Shown: positions 11,344 through 23,912 of the stretch, in pieces
Layout of the letters: each line of letters starts with the position of its first letter
Position numbering within the stretch: position 1 is the first letter of the stretch
NCBI GenBank assembly: GCA_028564705.1
Contig: JAPXFQ010002845.1
Coordinates: 62,001-126,000, forward strand
DNA: 64,000 bases
Origin: Apricaphanius iberus
Lineage: Eukaryota > Chordata > Actinopteri > Cyprinodontiformes > Aphaniidae
Direction: 5' to 3'
Translations under genes and position numbers: made by a program
The notes under the pieces: model-generated
What the model was told of the DNA's origin: nothing
The model's input: the letters and a program-made list of their open reading frames with translations, nothing else
Databases searched by the model: none

Positions 11344-11852
11344 TGCTGCATTCCAGTTAACCTTTCCGAGTCGGAAAGTCGAAATGTCGCAGTTGTCTCG
11401 CGTCATTTCACCGAGACACACCCCCATTAGGTTGAAAATTTTGAGCTCCAACTTGGATCATTGATAGTAGACCGAGTAGGGCGGGCAGCTCGGAAACAAA
11501 GATGGCTGCGCCTGTAGTTGAGATGTATTTTCTTTTTATTTGTACTATGCTGGTAATTTCAATGTCGTTTTTAAATTCTCTTACACACTTGACTACATTT
11601 CTGCTTTAATCCTGGCTGTGCGCGCAATTCAAAGCTTTGTTATTCATGCTGGTCTGCTGAAGATGCTATTTCGCTAACAACAATAACAATGACAAGCCTG
11701 CAACTCAACAGCTGCTGCCCTCAAAGCGCCCATGTTCTTTCCGACTCGGGGTGTAGTGAGACAAACTGGAGCACTTTAAGTGGGCAATTACGTCACATTC
11801 TCGTGTACAGCAACTCGGACGCCCGAGTATCCGAGACAAATGGAATGCAGCA
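11344..11852. mobile_element. PIF/Harbinger-like MITE (509 bp)
   Basis: The ends TGCTGCATTCCA and TGGAATGCAGCA form a perfect 12-bp inverted repeat, flanked by TAA at 11341-11343 and 11853-11855. A 3-bp TWA target is the Harbinger signature. Further inverted blocks (ctttccgagtcgg and ccgactcgggg) lie inside. There is no intact ORF. Confidence 0.8.
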
Positions 11853-12350
11853 TAATTAGCAGATGCAGGTGAGAAGGAGAGGGAAGGTGAAAGCAGTCAG
11901 GAACTGGGTCAGGATGCATGATGGCAGTGATAAAAACAAGAAAGGGATACACAGGAGAAGAAACAGAAAACAATACTAAATAGAGGCACAAACTAGAAAG
12001 TAACTAAAGATAAGATATCTATAAAAAAAGAAACTAAGAAGAACTCAAGGGACTACTGGAGAATAGAAGGAGATAACTACTAGAGGAAGACATGAATTAG
12101 GAAACTAACGAGAGAATAAAGAGAACAAAGATTGATAAACTAAGGAAACATAAATAAAAGGTAAAATTTAAAAATAAAACAAAACGGTGAAAACTTCTAA
12201 GAGCAGAAAGTGGAAAATATAGAAACAAAGAAGTGCCACAATCAAAACCCTAAGGTCCTAAGGTAAAACATAACAAAACACCAAGAAATAAACTAAAAAG
12301 GATTATTTAAACTGAATAAGGTAGAGGACTAAAAGTCCGACACAAAAACC

Positions 12351-15300
12351 TCACATTATAACAGTCCATGTTTGATCTAGCAAAACCTAATTTACTGAAG
12401 GGTTTTGGACCCATTAGTTTTAAGGTTGTATGGATAGTGTCTGTGTAAAAGAATGATTCATTTTTAAATCGTATAATACAAACTTAGCTCATCAGCATGT
12501 GTGTCTTTTACTTTGATTGCATCTCCTGAAGTGTGAAAGTACTATTAGAGACTTACAGCATAGGGAGCAGCTTAATTTACAGCATGGACTCTTGAGGTAA
12601 ACCTGCTAAATCATTCATAATCTGGAGGCTTTTGACATTTCAAAATCCTCCTAAGGGTCTGCTACACACATTCATAAATTTAACTAGGGAGAGCACAGTG
12701 AGGAAATGAGAGCGGTGCTGTGACATGCGTTGACAGGTTACTTTAATTTGCCAAAACAACAGGTGCGCTTGCACAGGAATTACCTCAAAGCCCTGTTTGG
12801 TAAATGCTCAGCCAAGATGCAGTGACAGGTGGCATTTCCAAACTTTGAACATTCACACATGATGCGGTGGTAATGCTGTGCGGGGGAGTCCCTCAGGACG
12901 CAGCACTGACAAGCTGATGGACTCATTAGATGCACGTCAATGTCTGTACACAAGTGGGCCCGCTTCTTTCAGCCCTGTGGTGTTTGCGACACTACCCCAT
13001 CTCCCCACCGACATACTAAAAGGGGTAGTATATGTGCTAATTAAGATATAGAAATACTCTCCAGCCCCGAGGTGTCAATGGGAAGGCTAACACAGAAACT
13101 CCTCCTATGGCCTGCTTATTTTCTTGATAATGATTCACGGCAAATGCATAGAACTGAAGGATACTAATAAATCCAAGGAGAATGTAGATCTTGTTTAAAG
13201 ACATCAAGGTTGGATGATATCTAATTTTGGTACGATTGAACTCTCCTCATATGACAAGTTACATGGTTTGACAATCAGCCTAGACAGGTTTGACATCATT
13301 TTATGATAAATCCTGTTTTCAATTCATTTTAAGGGTTTCTGTTATTTTTTTAGTTGTCACTTCTTATATTCAAGTTGCAGAAACTATTATGTTTTCACTG
13401 CTGAGGGATCAAATAAAAACACCTCAAATGAAAACATATATTTAAATTAGAATGCTATAAACTTATGCCACATAAAAACTTTTGATTGATAGTTGGCCGG
13501 CATAGTGGCCTCGCCAAGTCTGAAGAAAAGGGAAACGCATCTTTTTTTTCCCATCAGCATCCCTTGCAGATCTCAGGCCCTTAACTCTATGATAATTTTG
13601 CCACACTGCCACTTTAACCATATATACTTTTTAGATGAAAATAAGTGCCCAACATTATTTTCATGCATAATGTAATTCTCCCACCGAGCACCTGCTTTAT
13701 TGGTAAATGTCATAATGGTTTAATTTTACAAGCCTTCTGTCAGTACAGGTAATTTTTTGTCTGTTAAATGAGAAAAAGTTCTATTAAAAGCTATTTGGGA
13801 CATTGATGTAACTTCCTTTATAAAACTGCAGCAGGAGGAAAGAAGACTATCGCAACGAAGGAAGAACGGCAGTGGAAGAAAAGTCATGCAAGATGTATAG
13901 ATTTTGTTTATGTGCATGTTTAAATAAGAAGTTTGAATTAGTCTGCGCTTTAGAGCAAAGTTGAAATGTTATCATTACTTTTCTGTCTTTTTCTGTTCTT
14001 CTCCTCCCCTTCTTTTTTTTCCCATGATGATAATTCTCATCTAATCCTGTTGCCCTGAGCTCCTACCTCTATGATGTCTAACAACCAACATGGAATTTAC
14101 TTCAACCTTTCCTCTGTGCCTTATTTAATTGCTCAAATTCTTTCCTGGTTCAGAGCACAATAACAGTACATATCTGGGAAATTAACCCTAGTACAGGACT
14201 CCAATGGTGGTATTCCTGCAGCCTGTTCATCTCATAACTTATCTGCTCTCATCTACAAGTACTTTCGGAGATTAAAAACCCTGTCAAGAGCAACACAAAA
14301 CAGATATTCCATATATCTGCGAACATCCAGCTATCAGTGGATCCACAGCACATTGCTGACATGACTAATCCTCAGATCATTCAAAAAACATTCTACGTTC
14401 TCTTTCTAACATCCTAACATTACAAAATCATACAATACATTTTCCCTGAATATAGTCAGTGTCTCTCCTTTTTTTTGTGTGTGTGTGCGGAAACCATGAC
14501 AACATTTTGACAGTTAATTGATGCTCCCTGTTATTTTAATCCTTTTGGAAAACATGGAGGCTGGTCATTTTGGCATTTCAAAAATAATAATATTATTAAC
14601 AGATAGGACGAAAAGACCTCAAAAAGGCTAAACATATGCCAATAAAGGGAGCAATGTTCCCTTCATGCTATTATTTTGTAAGAATGAGATGGTCATTAAG
14701 CATGCAAACATCTTTCAAATCATTTTCCATTTCCATAAAACTTAAGCACTGTTTGCTTAAAATGAAAACAACAGTAGTATTTTTCATGATTTACTTGAAA
14801 TGGCGTGATTTACATATTGCCCTTTAAAAATGCTTCAAATAGTCTTTCAGTTCCTGGTCTGATTATAGTAAAAACTTGCTGCCGTGAGAAGTCTCTGAGT
14901 GGACTACAGGAAGTAATTGAAATAAACAAAACATGTCTTTCCTGTAATTTCTTCGTCGTGGTGTGAGTCCATTTGTGTTGTTCTACCATTTGAATTGTGA
15001 ATCAGATTTAATGACAATGAAAATATTATTATTGCTTTTTTAGTGTTCAACTTACAGATTGGCAGAACCACCATTCCATCTAACATTTATCCTATTATTA
15101 AAATGTTTCATGCTCATTGACTTGACAGCTTTAGGAGGTGGGCGACTAACATTCCAGGGGTGGATTTTCCCTGACCAAACTGACTACATGCAACCGGAAT
15201 GTTGTGCTGCACTGGCCAAGGCTCTGCGTTACTGACACTTAGTGTTTGCCATTCGGGTTGAAACCTTTCCTTTGAAACCCCCAAATTCTTGGTTATGAAG

Positions 15301-16160
15301 TGCAGGTGGCTACTGAAGGGGTCAAAGGGGTCTTGGAGGGAGACCACAAAAGCAAAGCTTTGAAGGGTGAGATCACTACTTAATCCTGATGTGTCAATGG
15401 CTCATTCACCATGTGTGGGAGCAGACCCTGATGTCATCTTTAGCCTCTTTCACCAACCAAATTTTCATTCCACCCACATAAAAGAGCACTGAAATATATT
15501 TTTGTCTATTTCGTTTTCCTCCCTTGACTTTCCACAAAACAAACACTCATCCTACAGTCTATATTGAGATGGGGAATTCACAGTCGGGAGACGAAAAAAA
15601 AAAAAACTCCTACAACACCTGTAGGACTTTTGAGAAAATTAAATACCTTTGTGAACACAGTGGTGGTCTTTCTGTTTGAAAAAGATCGGTTTTCCTCTGC
15701 TTAAAAAAATCCCTTCAAAGCCAGAGAATGAAGTGTTTTTTAGTTGTTGTTTTTTTGTATGTCTGTTTTTTTATGTATAGGTAAGGACATGTCTTTAGTA
15801 CATAATAAAGTTCTTTTCCCATTTTTTTACTTCCATACTTATGAAAATATACAACAACTGATAACAAAAAAGAAATCTAAAAACTGTGTAATAAACTTTT
15901 AAAAGTAACTCACTTAAAGAGATGATTTGAATATTTTAAATTGCAGTCTTGAGTGCTGCTTATTTGGATTTGGTATTTTAGCTGCATGAGACACTTCTCT
16001 GTGGGAATTTAATTTTGATAAAAACAAATATTTATGGACCCATTGATCAGCCACTTACAGTGAGGCTGTGACACCAAAATGTATGTCTGTTTTTCTTTAA
16101 TGAATGAAACGCCATAGAAATGCGGTAAAAATACATTTATTTGTGTATGTTCGGACAACT

Positions 16161-16167
<7 letters not shown>
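12351..16167. other. Long non-coding stretch, possibly with conserved regulatory DNA
   Basis: I see no exons or transposon ends in nearly 4 kb. Parts (about 12540-12960 and 14480-14830) are of mixed complexity, with TAAT-type and other factor-like motifs, and look like single-copy DNA. Conservation cannot be judged here. Confidence 0.4.
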
Positions 16168-16236
<69 letters not shown>

Positions 16237-16240
16237 TTTT
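16168..16240. repeat. (TA)n microsatellite followed by a T run
   Basis: About 60 bases of uninterrupted TA dinucleotides end at 16227 and run into 13 T's, then an (att)n stub. Confidence 0.95.
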
Positions 16241-17170
16241 ATTATTATTATAGTTGTCTGGCTAATAATGATTTAAATAGAACTACACCAGTAAACTGAT
16301 ATCAGGATAATTGTTAATGTAACTTAGATTATTCTTGATAAACTGAAAAAAACAGGGCATTAGCTTCTTAATCTCTAATTAAGAAACAAAACTAATCATT
16401 AAACCAGACCATCAGTCTTTCTGAAGGCTGAGTTCTTTTTGCATAATGTATTCAGCCACAAACATGAACGAGGCCCAGAGATTTATCTCAAATTTAAGGA
16501 AATTTTTTACAAATTGCTCACACAAGTGTGTTACAAAAGTTTCGGAATTTGTATACCTGCACACAAAACTCTCTATGGATGTTGGCAGACAAACATGACA
16601 GACTTAAGCTGTAGCCTCATACACATAACACCATGTACCATCCTTTACAGCAAAATAAGCCTTTTCAACGAAATACAAGGTGCTCTGCTAAAATCTGATT
16701 CTGTCAACACACAGTATTTCTTAGATCAGACTTTTGTTGGACAATTCTTGCCCTGTGTGAATCTGCAGACTAATGCACCACTACCTTTTGTCCTTGCTTT
16801 GTATCCTATCAAAGTAACACTCACTCTGCAATCCCTTACTACTCCTTAGAATTCATAGTCTTTACAGGATTTTTACTAGGATAAAGCATAATCCTGATGG
16901 ATTTTCTTCAACTGCTTAAGGTTTCAGGACGTTTCATCTGAGCACAAGGCCCAAAGAACATGTAGATGTGTAACAAATAGATGATCTAAAAGGGGCTAAG
17001 AGAAAGAAAAATTGAAAAATAACATGCTGGTAGATTGCTGTAATCCCCATATGGTCAATGTATCCCTACAGAACACAAAAACTGTAACATATTGCTGATA
17101 AGAGATAACATGAAGTTTGTGTCTTGCATAAACTGCAATGGCATTTTAGTGCAGCAGAAAATACAAAGGC
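16241..17170. other. Non-coding AT-rich DNA
   Basis: It contains a 136-codon open frame (16439-16849) without recognisable domains, which I judge to be chance. Confidence 0.4.
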
Positions 17171-18120
17171 AGTTTGCATTTGTGGTAAGCATGCTCTTAG
17201 CACTGGTCCAGCAATAATGTCCTAGGTTCCAACCCTTGTCTCATGTTTTTTTTTTTTTTTTTTTGCATGAAGTTTGCATGTTGTCTTCTTAGGCTACGTC
17301 CACACTAAGCCGATTAGGTTATATGGGGAGTTAGACACCTAATGTTATCCACTCAACACGAGCATTTACGCCCCGTTTAAGGTCCCATGATTGCGCAATC
17401 CCATACCGACCTGTGCAAATACTGGGCATGCGTGAAAAGACGCACGAAACATGCGTATAATCTACGTGACGCCAGGGCCTACATATTATATACAAGAAGC
17501 TCTATAGCACAGTACATATCTGCTTGTCCCGTTAACCAAAGAGAACAATAGCTGCTCAGAAGAAGAGAGAGTTTTTGGTGTGGACAGACGACGAGATCGA
17601 TTTTTTACTCTTCGCTGTTGTCTTTGTCTGTAGTGTCATATTGTTATTGACGCAGCATTCATTGACGCCCCTTCCTTTCATTATCCGGGGAAGCTGTCCA
17701 CACTAGCTCGTTTAGCCGTTGAATTAAGATATACACGGCTCTCTTACCCGGCTAATAGTTATCCGGCCACAGACCTTAAACAACGCCGGGTTAGTGTGGA
17801 CGATAGGGGGGTGTAGACTAAATAATTATACATTTAAGGCATTATCCGGCTTAGTGTGGACGTGGCCTTAGATACAGGGGTTCTCTCTGAGTGTGCCGTC
17901 TTCCTTCCAAAGTCCAAAACATCACAGTTAAAGAGTTAATATAAATTATCCTGGGTCTGCGTAAATTTATGCATGGTTTTGTGTCTTGTGTGTCTCTGTA
18001 CTGTCCAGTGATGGGTTGGAAACCTGTCCCTAAACATCAGGGTGACCTGTAGTTTGCCTCTCATTCATTGGCCGCAGCAGATAGCCACCAGCCTCTGATA
18101 ACCCTGGAAGGATAGGTGAA
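17171..18120 (+). repeat. tRNA-type SINE-like repeat, split by a Harbinger-like element
   Basis: The left piece (17171-17291) has text like that of widespread teleost SINEs: a cctaggttccaaccc block resembling a tRNA B box, then gcatgaagtttgcatgttgtc. The right piece (17871-18120) continues it with caaagtccaaaacatcac, gtgtctctgtactgtcc and ggaaggataggtgaata. The pieces join in register when 17292-17870 is removed. The right end abuts the Tc1 copy. Confidence 0.6.
17292..17867. mobile_element. PIF/Harbinger-like MITE with Myb/SANT remnant (576 bp)
   Basis: Ends are GGCTACGTCCACACTAAGCC and an inverted copy ending GTGTGGACGTGGCC, flanked by TTA at 17289-17291 and 17868-17870. Inside, on the + strand near 17550-17620, a short frame reads AAQKKREFLVWTDDEIDFLL, which resembles the start of the Myb/SANT-type DNA-binding protein that Harbinger elements carry beside their transposase. 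The rest of that gene and the transposase are absent. Confidence 0.8.
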
Positions 18121-19304
18121 TACATTGGGGCAAAAAAGTATTTAGTCAGACACCAATTGTGGAAGGTTTCTCACTTAAAAAGATGGGAGAAACCTGTCAT
18201 TTTTATCACAAGTATACCTCAACTATGATAGACAAAAAAAAAAAAATCCAGAGTGTCATATCACGCTGGAAAATAATTATTTGGTCACCTACAAACAAGC
18301 AAGATTTCTGGCTCTCACAGACCTGTACTTTCTTCTGTAAGAGGCGCCTGTGTCCTCCCTTCGTTACCTGTATTACCTGTAATGGCACCTGTTTTAACTC
18401 ATTATCAGTATAAAAAAACACCTGTCAACAACCTCAAACAGTCACACTCCAAACTCCACTATGGCCGAGACCAGAGAGCTGTCTTAGGACACCAGAAAAA
18501 AATAATTGTAGACCTTTACAAGGTTAGGAAGATGGAATCTGCAATAAGCAAGCATGAAGTTAATAACCTGAATAGAGCTAGGACCAAATTAACAAAGGCT
18601 ACCATCAGTACCAAACAACGCTGCCAGGGACTTGAGTCCTGCAGTGCCATATGTGTCCCCCTGCTTAAGCTAGTGCATGTCGAGGCCCGTCTGAAGTCTG
18701 CTAGAGAGCATTTCGATGATTCAGAAAAGGATTGGGAGAATGTCATATGGTCAGATGAAACCTAAATATTATTTTTCGGTAAAACTCTACTTGCCGTGTA
18801 TGGAAGAGAAAGAATGCTGAGTTCCATCCAAAAATCATCATACCTACTATTAAGCATGGGGGTGGAAACAACATGCTATGAGGCAGTTTGTCTGCAAAGT
18901 GACCAGGACAAATAATCTTTGAAAAAGAAAGAATGAATGGGGTGATGTATTGTTACATTTTGAAAGAAGACCTCCTTTCATCAGGGCATTTAAGATGAAA
19001 CGTGGCTGGGTCTTTCAGCATGACAATGATCTTGAATACACCACCCAGGTAATGAAGGCATAGCTTCATAAGAAGTATTTCTTTTTTTCTTCTTTCTTTT
19101 TTAAGAAGCATTTCAATGTCCCGGAGTGGCACATCCAGTCTCCAGATCTTAACCCCATAGAACATTTTTGAGGGAGTTGAAAGTCTGTGTAGCCCAGCGG
19201 CAGACTCAAAACCTCACTGCTCTGGAGAAGCTCTGCATGGAATAATATAAGTGGGAGAACTTGCACAATTGGTGGCTGACTAAATCCTTTTTTGCCCCAC
19301 AGTA
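18121..19304 (+). mobile_element. Tc1/mariner-like element, near full length but inactive
   Basis: The inverted ends, about 40 bases each (TGGGGCAAAAAAGTATTTAG on the left, its counterpart at 19265-19304), are bounded by TA. The family matches abundant teleost copies. The internal gene is decayed. Confidence 0.9.
18382..18765 (+). pseudogene. Tc1 transposase fragment
   Basis: The readable frame holds part of the N-terminal DNA-binding region and ends with FDDSEKDWENVIWSDET, the block around the first catalytic aspartate of Tc1 transposases. A stop follows at once. The remaining catalytic text (for example peptides from about 18990-19060 and 19140-19260) is in other frames. No functional enzyme can be made from this copy. 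Confidence 0.85.
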
Positions 19305-21182
19305 CAGACGATGGATAGATGTTCTCATTCTAACATATAGACAGCTAATAACAAGTCCAAGGCCTCTATAAATAATGTAAACTATTCCTGTTTCTATGAA
19401 ATGTCATGATCTAATCTTCCATTTATTGAATGTAATGTATCTTAGCATTATTAGTATGCTATTTGAGTTAGTTACTATGATTTAAACTAACAACAAATCC
19501 AGAAATTGGGATTAACCTGTGCTGCAAGATTTTTTTTTACATTGCTCCAGGGTTAAAGTAAATGCTTTTAAGAAAGATTAACTAGAATTAATTGTTTATA
19601 TTTAAATTCGAATCCGTTTATTGATTATATCTGATTTATTTATGACTTACAAACATACAAGGATTTTGCTCACTGGAGTGTCTTCCAAACATTAAAGTTT
19701 TCAGAGATGGACAATAAAAGCACCAAGTTGCTTCTTACATTTAGTCATATACAGAGTATTTTGGATATCAGTTGCTTTTGTGCAAAGTTAGAACTTTTTA
19801 GTTACGGTTATGCTTCATTCATTCATTAATTTCCAGTGTTAAAAAAACAAGCAGAACTGGTCGTTGTGTTATGGGGTTATGTTATGGATGGTGCCATCCA
19901 TAACATAACCCCTTTTACACAGCTTGTTTACAGACTCGCCTGATCTTTCATCAGTTGCGGCAGCAGATATATGGCAGTGTTTGCAGTTGTAGGTGGGGCA
20001 CTTGCCTAGTGAGAGAGAGAGAGATGAGACATATAAACAATGAAGAAAATCATTCTTAGATGTGGACACAAAAAGAAACATAAAACCGTCACGTAAATGC
20101 TGATAAAATCAAACGTAATTTATTTCTGTGTTTACTTTGGTCCTTGCCAGGAACCATTATGCAGCTGAAAACTGCAATGAAGCAAGAATGCTTGTGTGTG
20201 CAGAGGTACACATACATATAATGTGTTCACAGCATGCACTTTAATGATGTTACAGCTTTTTACCATCACTATGCTGTTTCTCCAGGGACATATGAGCTCA
20301 TGTACTGCTTGATTTAAAAAATACCATGGCAACATTACATTATATGACTGTAAATATTGGCAAATTAGCATAAAATGAAAGAGAGCACATTTTGAAATAT
20401 CATGATGTTTTTGTTTAAAAGAATAGATATGATTGTTTGACTTCTTTGCAAACTGACTTTTGACATTTTGTAAGTGTAAGGTTTCATGCATCTGGACTTG
20501 AAAGAAACAACTAATGAGGTTCCTTTGTCTGCTGAAGCATTTTACCCATCAGTAAATGAAAACATACTTTTGTGGTTTTAGTGAAAAGTTAAACATAACT
20601 GCTGTTATGTTGCTCTCTCTTTTTGTGGACCAAACTCTCCCTATGCTCAAATTTTGCTTCAGGAATAGCTATATCTCTCTGTAGATTGGGTATGGTACAT
20701 CAGAATCAACATTGTTGTGCGGTACCAAAGATCTGTTTTCTACTTCCTTTTCCTCATTGCTTTTAGAAAAACAGAAGTAATCATGAGGACAGTAGCCTCT
20801 CTTTAGACTCTCTTAAGGACATCAATTTTTGCCTCCCCTGAGACTCTCCTTGGAAGAGTTGACGACATTGACTGTGACTAACACCTATGCATGGGTCTAC
20901 ATATCCACTGTGGCAGAATCTGCTCATAATTTTTTCAGTAGCAAGAGCCATATCCGATTTTGCAAACTCCGTTGAAGGTGTGAGGGCTTAAGCGTGATGT
21001 GTGTTTGACTTGCAAAGAAATGTTCAGAGCTTGCTGATCTGTTTCCAGCCATTATGGGAATTTGCCTGGTATGTTGAATTATTAAAGAGCAGACATGTTG
21101 AGCTTAGATATTTCTGCCAAGGTTGAGCCTTTTAAATATTAAAACAATTCTTTTTAAATCAACAGTTATATGTTACACAGTC
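19305..21182. other. Non-coding DNA
   Basis: AT-rich, apart from the short perfect palindrome noted separately and a small (ga)n run near 20010. Confidence 0.5.
19873..19912. repeat. Perfect 19-bp inverted repeat with 2-base centre
   Basis: The arm ggggttatgttatggatgg (19873-19891) is followed after tg by its exact reverse complement (19894-19912). It could extrude as a cruciform or mark a joined terminal repeat of a tiny fold-back element. Confidence 0.95.
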
Positions 21183-21545
21183 ACACAGTGCCTTGACAGA
21201 CTATTCACACCCTTAAAATTTTTAAAAAATGTTGTAACATTGAAAACCACCTGCTTTCATTTATTTGTATGAGAATAAAAACAACAACACAAAGTTCTAC
21301 TGTTTACTTTGGTAAAACGTTTTTTGCTTTTTTTTACAACTAAAACCTCAAAAGTGTATTATTCTGTTAAATCGTCTTGATTTGATTAAATAAAAATTAA
21401 AAGTAACCTCAATTGACTTCAGAAGTCGTATAAATAAACATTTCATCTGTGTGTGTTTTATTCTTGGTATAAATCCAGCTGTTCTCTAATGATCTCACAG
21501 TTCTGTTTGTGAAGAAGAACAAGAAAAATACCTGACAGGTCATAG
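21183..21545 (+). mobile_element. Tc1/mariner 5'-end fragment
   Basis: It begins acagtgccttgacagactat, like the terminus of a common teleost Tc1 family. It continues through the non-coding 5' region (caacacaaag, aaaagtgtat, tataaatccagctgtt blocks). The transposase part is missing. Confidence 0.65.
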
Positions 21546-22734
21546 ATGATGTTACAGAGAAAAAAAAAAAAAAATGAGGTTATACAACATTATTATTCCA
21601 TTATCTTAGAATGGAATACATTTGGCACAACTGCATGAAGTGAGAAATGGTTATCTACCAAAATTAATAGGCTAAGCAAGGGGAGTATTTATCGTGAAAA
21701 CTGTTAGGACGTATGTGGTTATTTTGAGGAAGTTACAGGCAGGCAGGGAGCTGTAGGTGGGCCTACCCAGCCTGGACCCACCGACTTGCACTTAGCCCAC
21801 CCTGATGGACTGCCAGTAAAAAGTTCAAAAGTTCATAGGAGCCATTTTACAATTCTGCCAATGTGTGCTACTGCACCTGTCCAATCAGGAATTCATGTAG
21901 GATACTCTACTCACCCATTCTGGTATCCATGATTATTTCCATATCAATCCTACCCAGACTGGCACACTGACACGACACAGTAACTATATAACTGTCATTA
22001 CCGTTTTGCAGTGTGTCACTTTGTGCTAAAGAGTGAGGCATCTTCTTTTTAGGATCTACATAGCAAATGCACATCAAATCCAATATTTTAGCCAATATCT
22101 GATTTAAAAATATAATTGTTTAAAAATTAAAAATTTTATTATGTGTCAGTCTGAACAGCAAAATTATTTTTTTCCTTTTTTTAATCCTGATCCAGGTCAA
22201 TTTCATATGTTGTACTATTCAGATACATATAAAAAAATTTTTTAAATCGACTGCAGTCTGTACGGTCACATTTCATCCCAGAAAATTATCCTTCTTTCAT
22301 CAGGCTTTTTATAACTTGTTTGTAATTTTGTCCGTTCAAAATGCAAAGTGTATTGGCCTCTGATTAACACACATTGAATTAAAATGTATTTATAGTTAGT
22401 GAACATTTTGGGGGAAAAGATTCTATGTTATTCACTGCAAATCAAGGATTTCCCTAGTTCCAGATTAGAGATTGAAACACGTAAATTTAAATGCAAATTA
22501 GGCAGAAGGTATCATAAGTGAATTAATAGAACCAGACTTGAACTCAGATCGTACCATTTTGAAGCACAGAACTCTTTCAAAGCTGCTAAGAGCACTGAGT
22601 TCATGCGCTTTGAAATAAAGTGCCTAAATTATTTTAAAGTCTGTTCAAAGTCTGTTTTAGTGTAATTTTCTTTAATGAAAAGAGCATCATAGCGTTGTTA
22701 ACACAGTACTGTGACTAAATTCTTCAAAAATCAT
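21546..22734. other. Non-coding AT-rich DNA
   Basis: Nothing supported here. Confidence 0.5.
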
Positions 22735-22855
22735 ACAATGTGATGTCCTGAATTATTTTTACATTCTTTCACATTTGAAGTGTACCGACCTATGATGAAA
22801 ACTTAGGTGGGAAAACTTGCACAAATTGGTGGATACTTTTACTTTTTTCCCTTAC
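22735..22855 (+). mobile_element. Tc1/mariner 3'-end fragment
   Basis: The text tgaagtgtaccgacctatgat followed by gggaaaacttgcacaaattgg is a diverged copy of the right end seen at 19220-19304. It is therefore the same family, here without a body. Confidence 0.6.
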
Positions 22856-22861
22856 TTTATT

Positions 22862-23020
22862 CATTTAAGGTTGCCTTTCCTGTGTGTCTCTGTGTTGCTC
22901 TGTAAAGGCCTTTCCAGGGTTTACCAAGTTCTCGCCCGATTATTACTGGACAGATAGGACCCAGTCCACCACAACCCTGCAGAGGATGGACAGGTATACG
23001 TAGATAATGGATGGATGTTT
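22862..23020 (+). repeat. SINE-like fragment
   Basis: The block tgtgtctctgtgttgctctg, then ctcgcccgattattactgg and aatggatgg at the end, is the 3' half of the same SINE-like family as at 17171-18120. Confidence 0.55.
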
Positions 23021-23399
23021 GTACAGTATCGTACAAAGCAGACATAGTCACATCTGATTTTGTAGTTGTTCATATTTTAAGTGTGCTTTCAGAACCTTTG
23101 TGAGACTCAAAGGTAATAACCCCAATCCCTATATTGAATCCCCTCGCAGTAGGATAATCTACTTTTTTCATGCAATGGTTCTTAATAATAGTCTCAGGCC
23201 AAGGTAATGCATTTTTTGCTGGTATTTACTCATTTCCTCTTTTACAGAAATAGTAACATATTGTTGACACAGATATACTAGTTTTTACATTAACGGAATT
23301 TCCTGTGTTCTTTTTGAAACATCTATGACTTGCTTTTATTCAGAATAATCTGTGGTTATTGTAACACTCCACCCCTTTTGGATTTTCTAGCTAGATGTT

Positions 23400-23912
23400 G
23401 GTGTAAAGTTATATTTTTATTTATTTATTTCCCCACGGTTTTTCTCCCCATTTTTTAATTACCTAGTGTTCCTATCTAAGTGCAGTCCGGGGCATTGCTC
23501 TTCCTCTGCCAACTGCGGGAGGGCCCCACACTAAACTCAAGCCTCCTTCTTGCCTGAGGAGTGAGCAGCCCCTTCTTTTCACCCGATGGGGTGGGATTTC
23601 CCCAGCTGGACATAGCGCGTGGAAAGATCACATTATCCCCACCCCCTTGGGCGCCCCAGCCAATCAGGAGGGGGCAATGTACAGCCCAGGACTGATGAAT
23701 GTTTTTGTGGGAGTAGCTCACATTAGTTACCCAAGGGAGAACATGCAAACGCCACACAGAGAGGCCCTTTCACCACCCCCACCCAGGGTGTGGGTGCCGA
23801 TGATGTGGCAGAACAAAAACACCCTCAGCACCCATAGTGCCCCCAGTGGGAATCGACCCAGGACTTTCTAGCTGTGAGGTGAGCTGCGCCACCGTGTCCA
23901 CCGATGTCTGCC
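23400..23912 (-). repeat. Compound SINE-like repeat, minus orientation
   Basis: The right part (about 23700-23912) has gggagaacatgcaaacgcca and gggaatcgacccaggac, the reverse complement of the tRNA-like head of the teleost SINE. The left part (23480-23680) is a GC-rich repeat with gccaatcaggaggggg. Short open frames across it are a by-product of its GC content. Confidence 0.5.

Larger units (their letters stand above)
10450..12350. repeat. Purine-rich interspersed repeat, interrupted twice
   Basis: Sequence at about 10450-10575, 11266-11343 and 11853-12350 reads as one continuous A/G-rich repeat once the two DNA transposons within it are removed. It contains text such as gaggagcttaagtatact and many gaaactaa-like runs. 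I recall similar purine-rich interspersed repeats in other fish but cannot name a family. Outer limits are approximate. Confidence 0.4.

Noticed and set aside
16439..16849. 136-codon open frame on the + strand
   Set aside because: It has no recognisable domain, no repeated family signature, and no splice or promoter context. Such frames are expected by chance in 64 kb.
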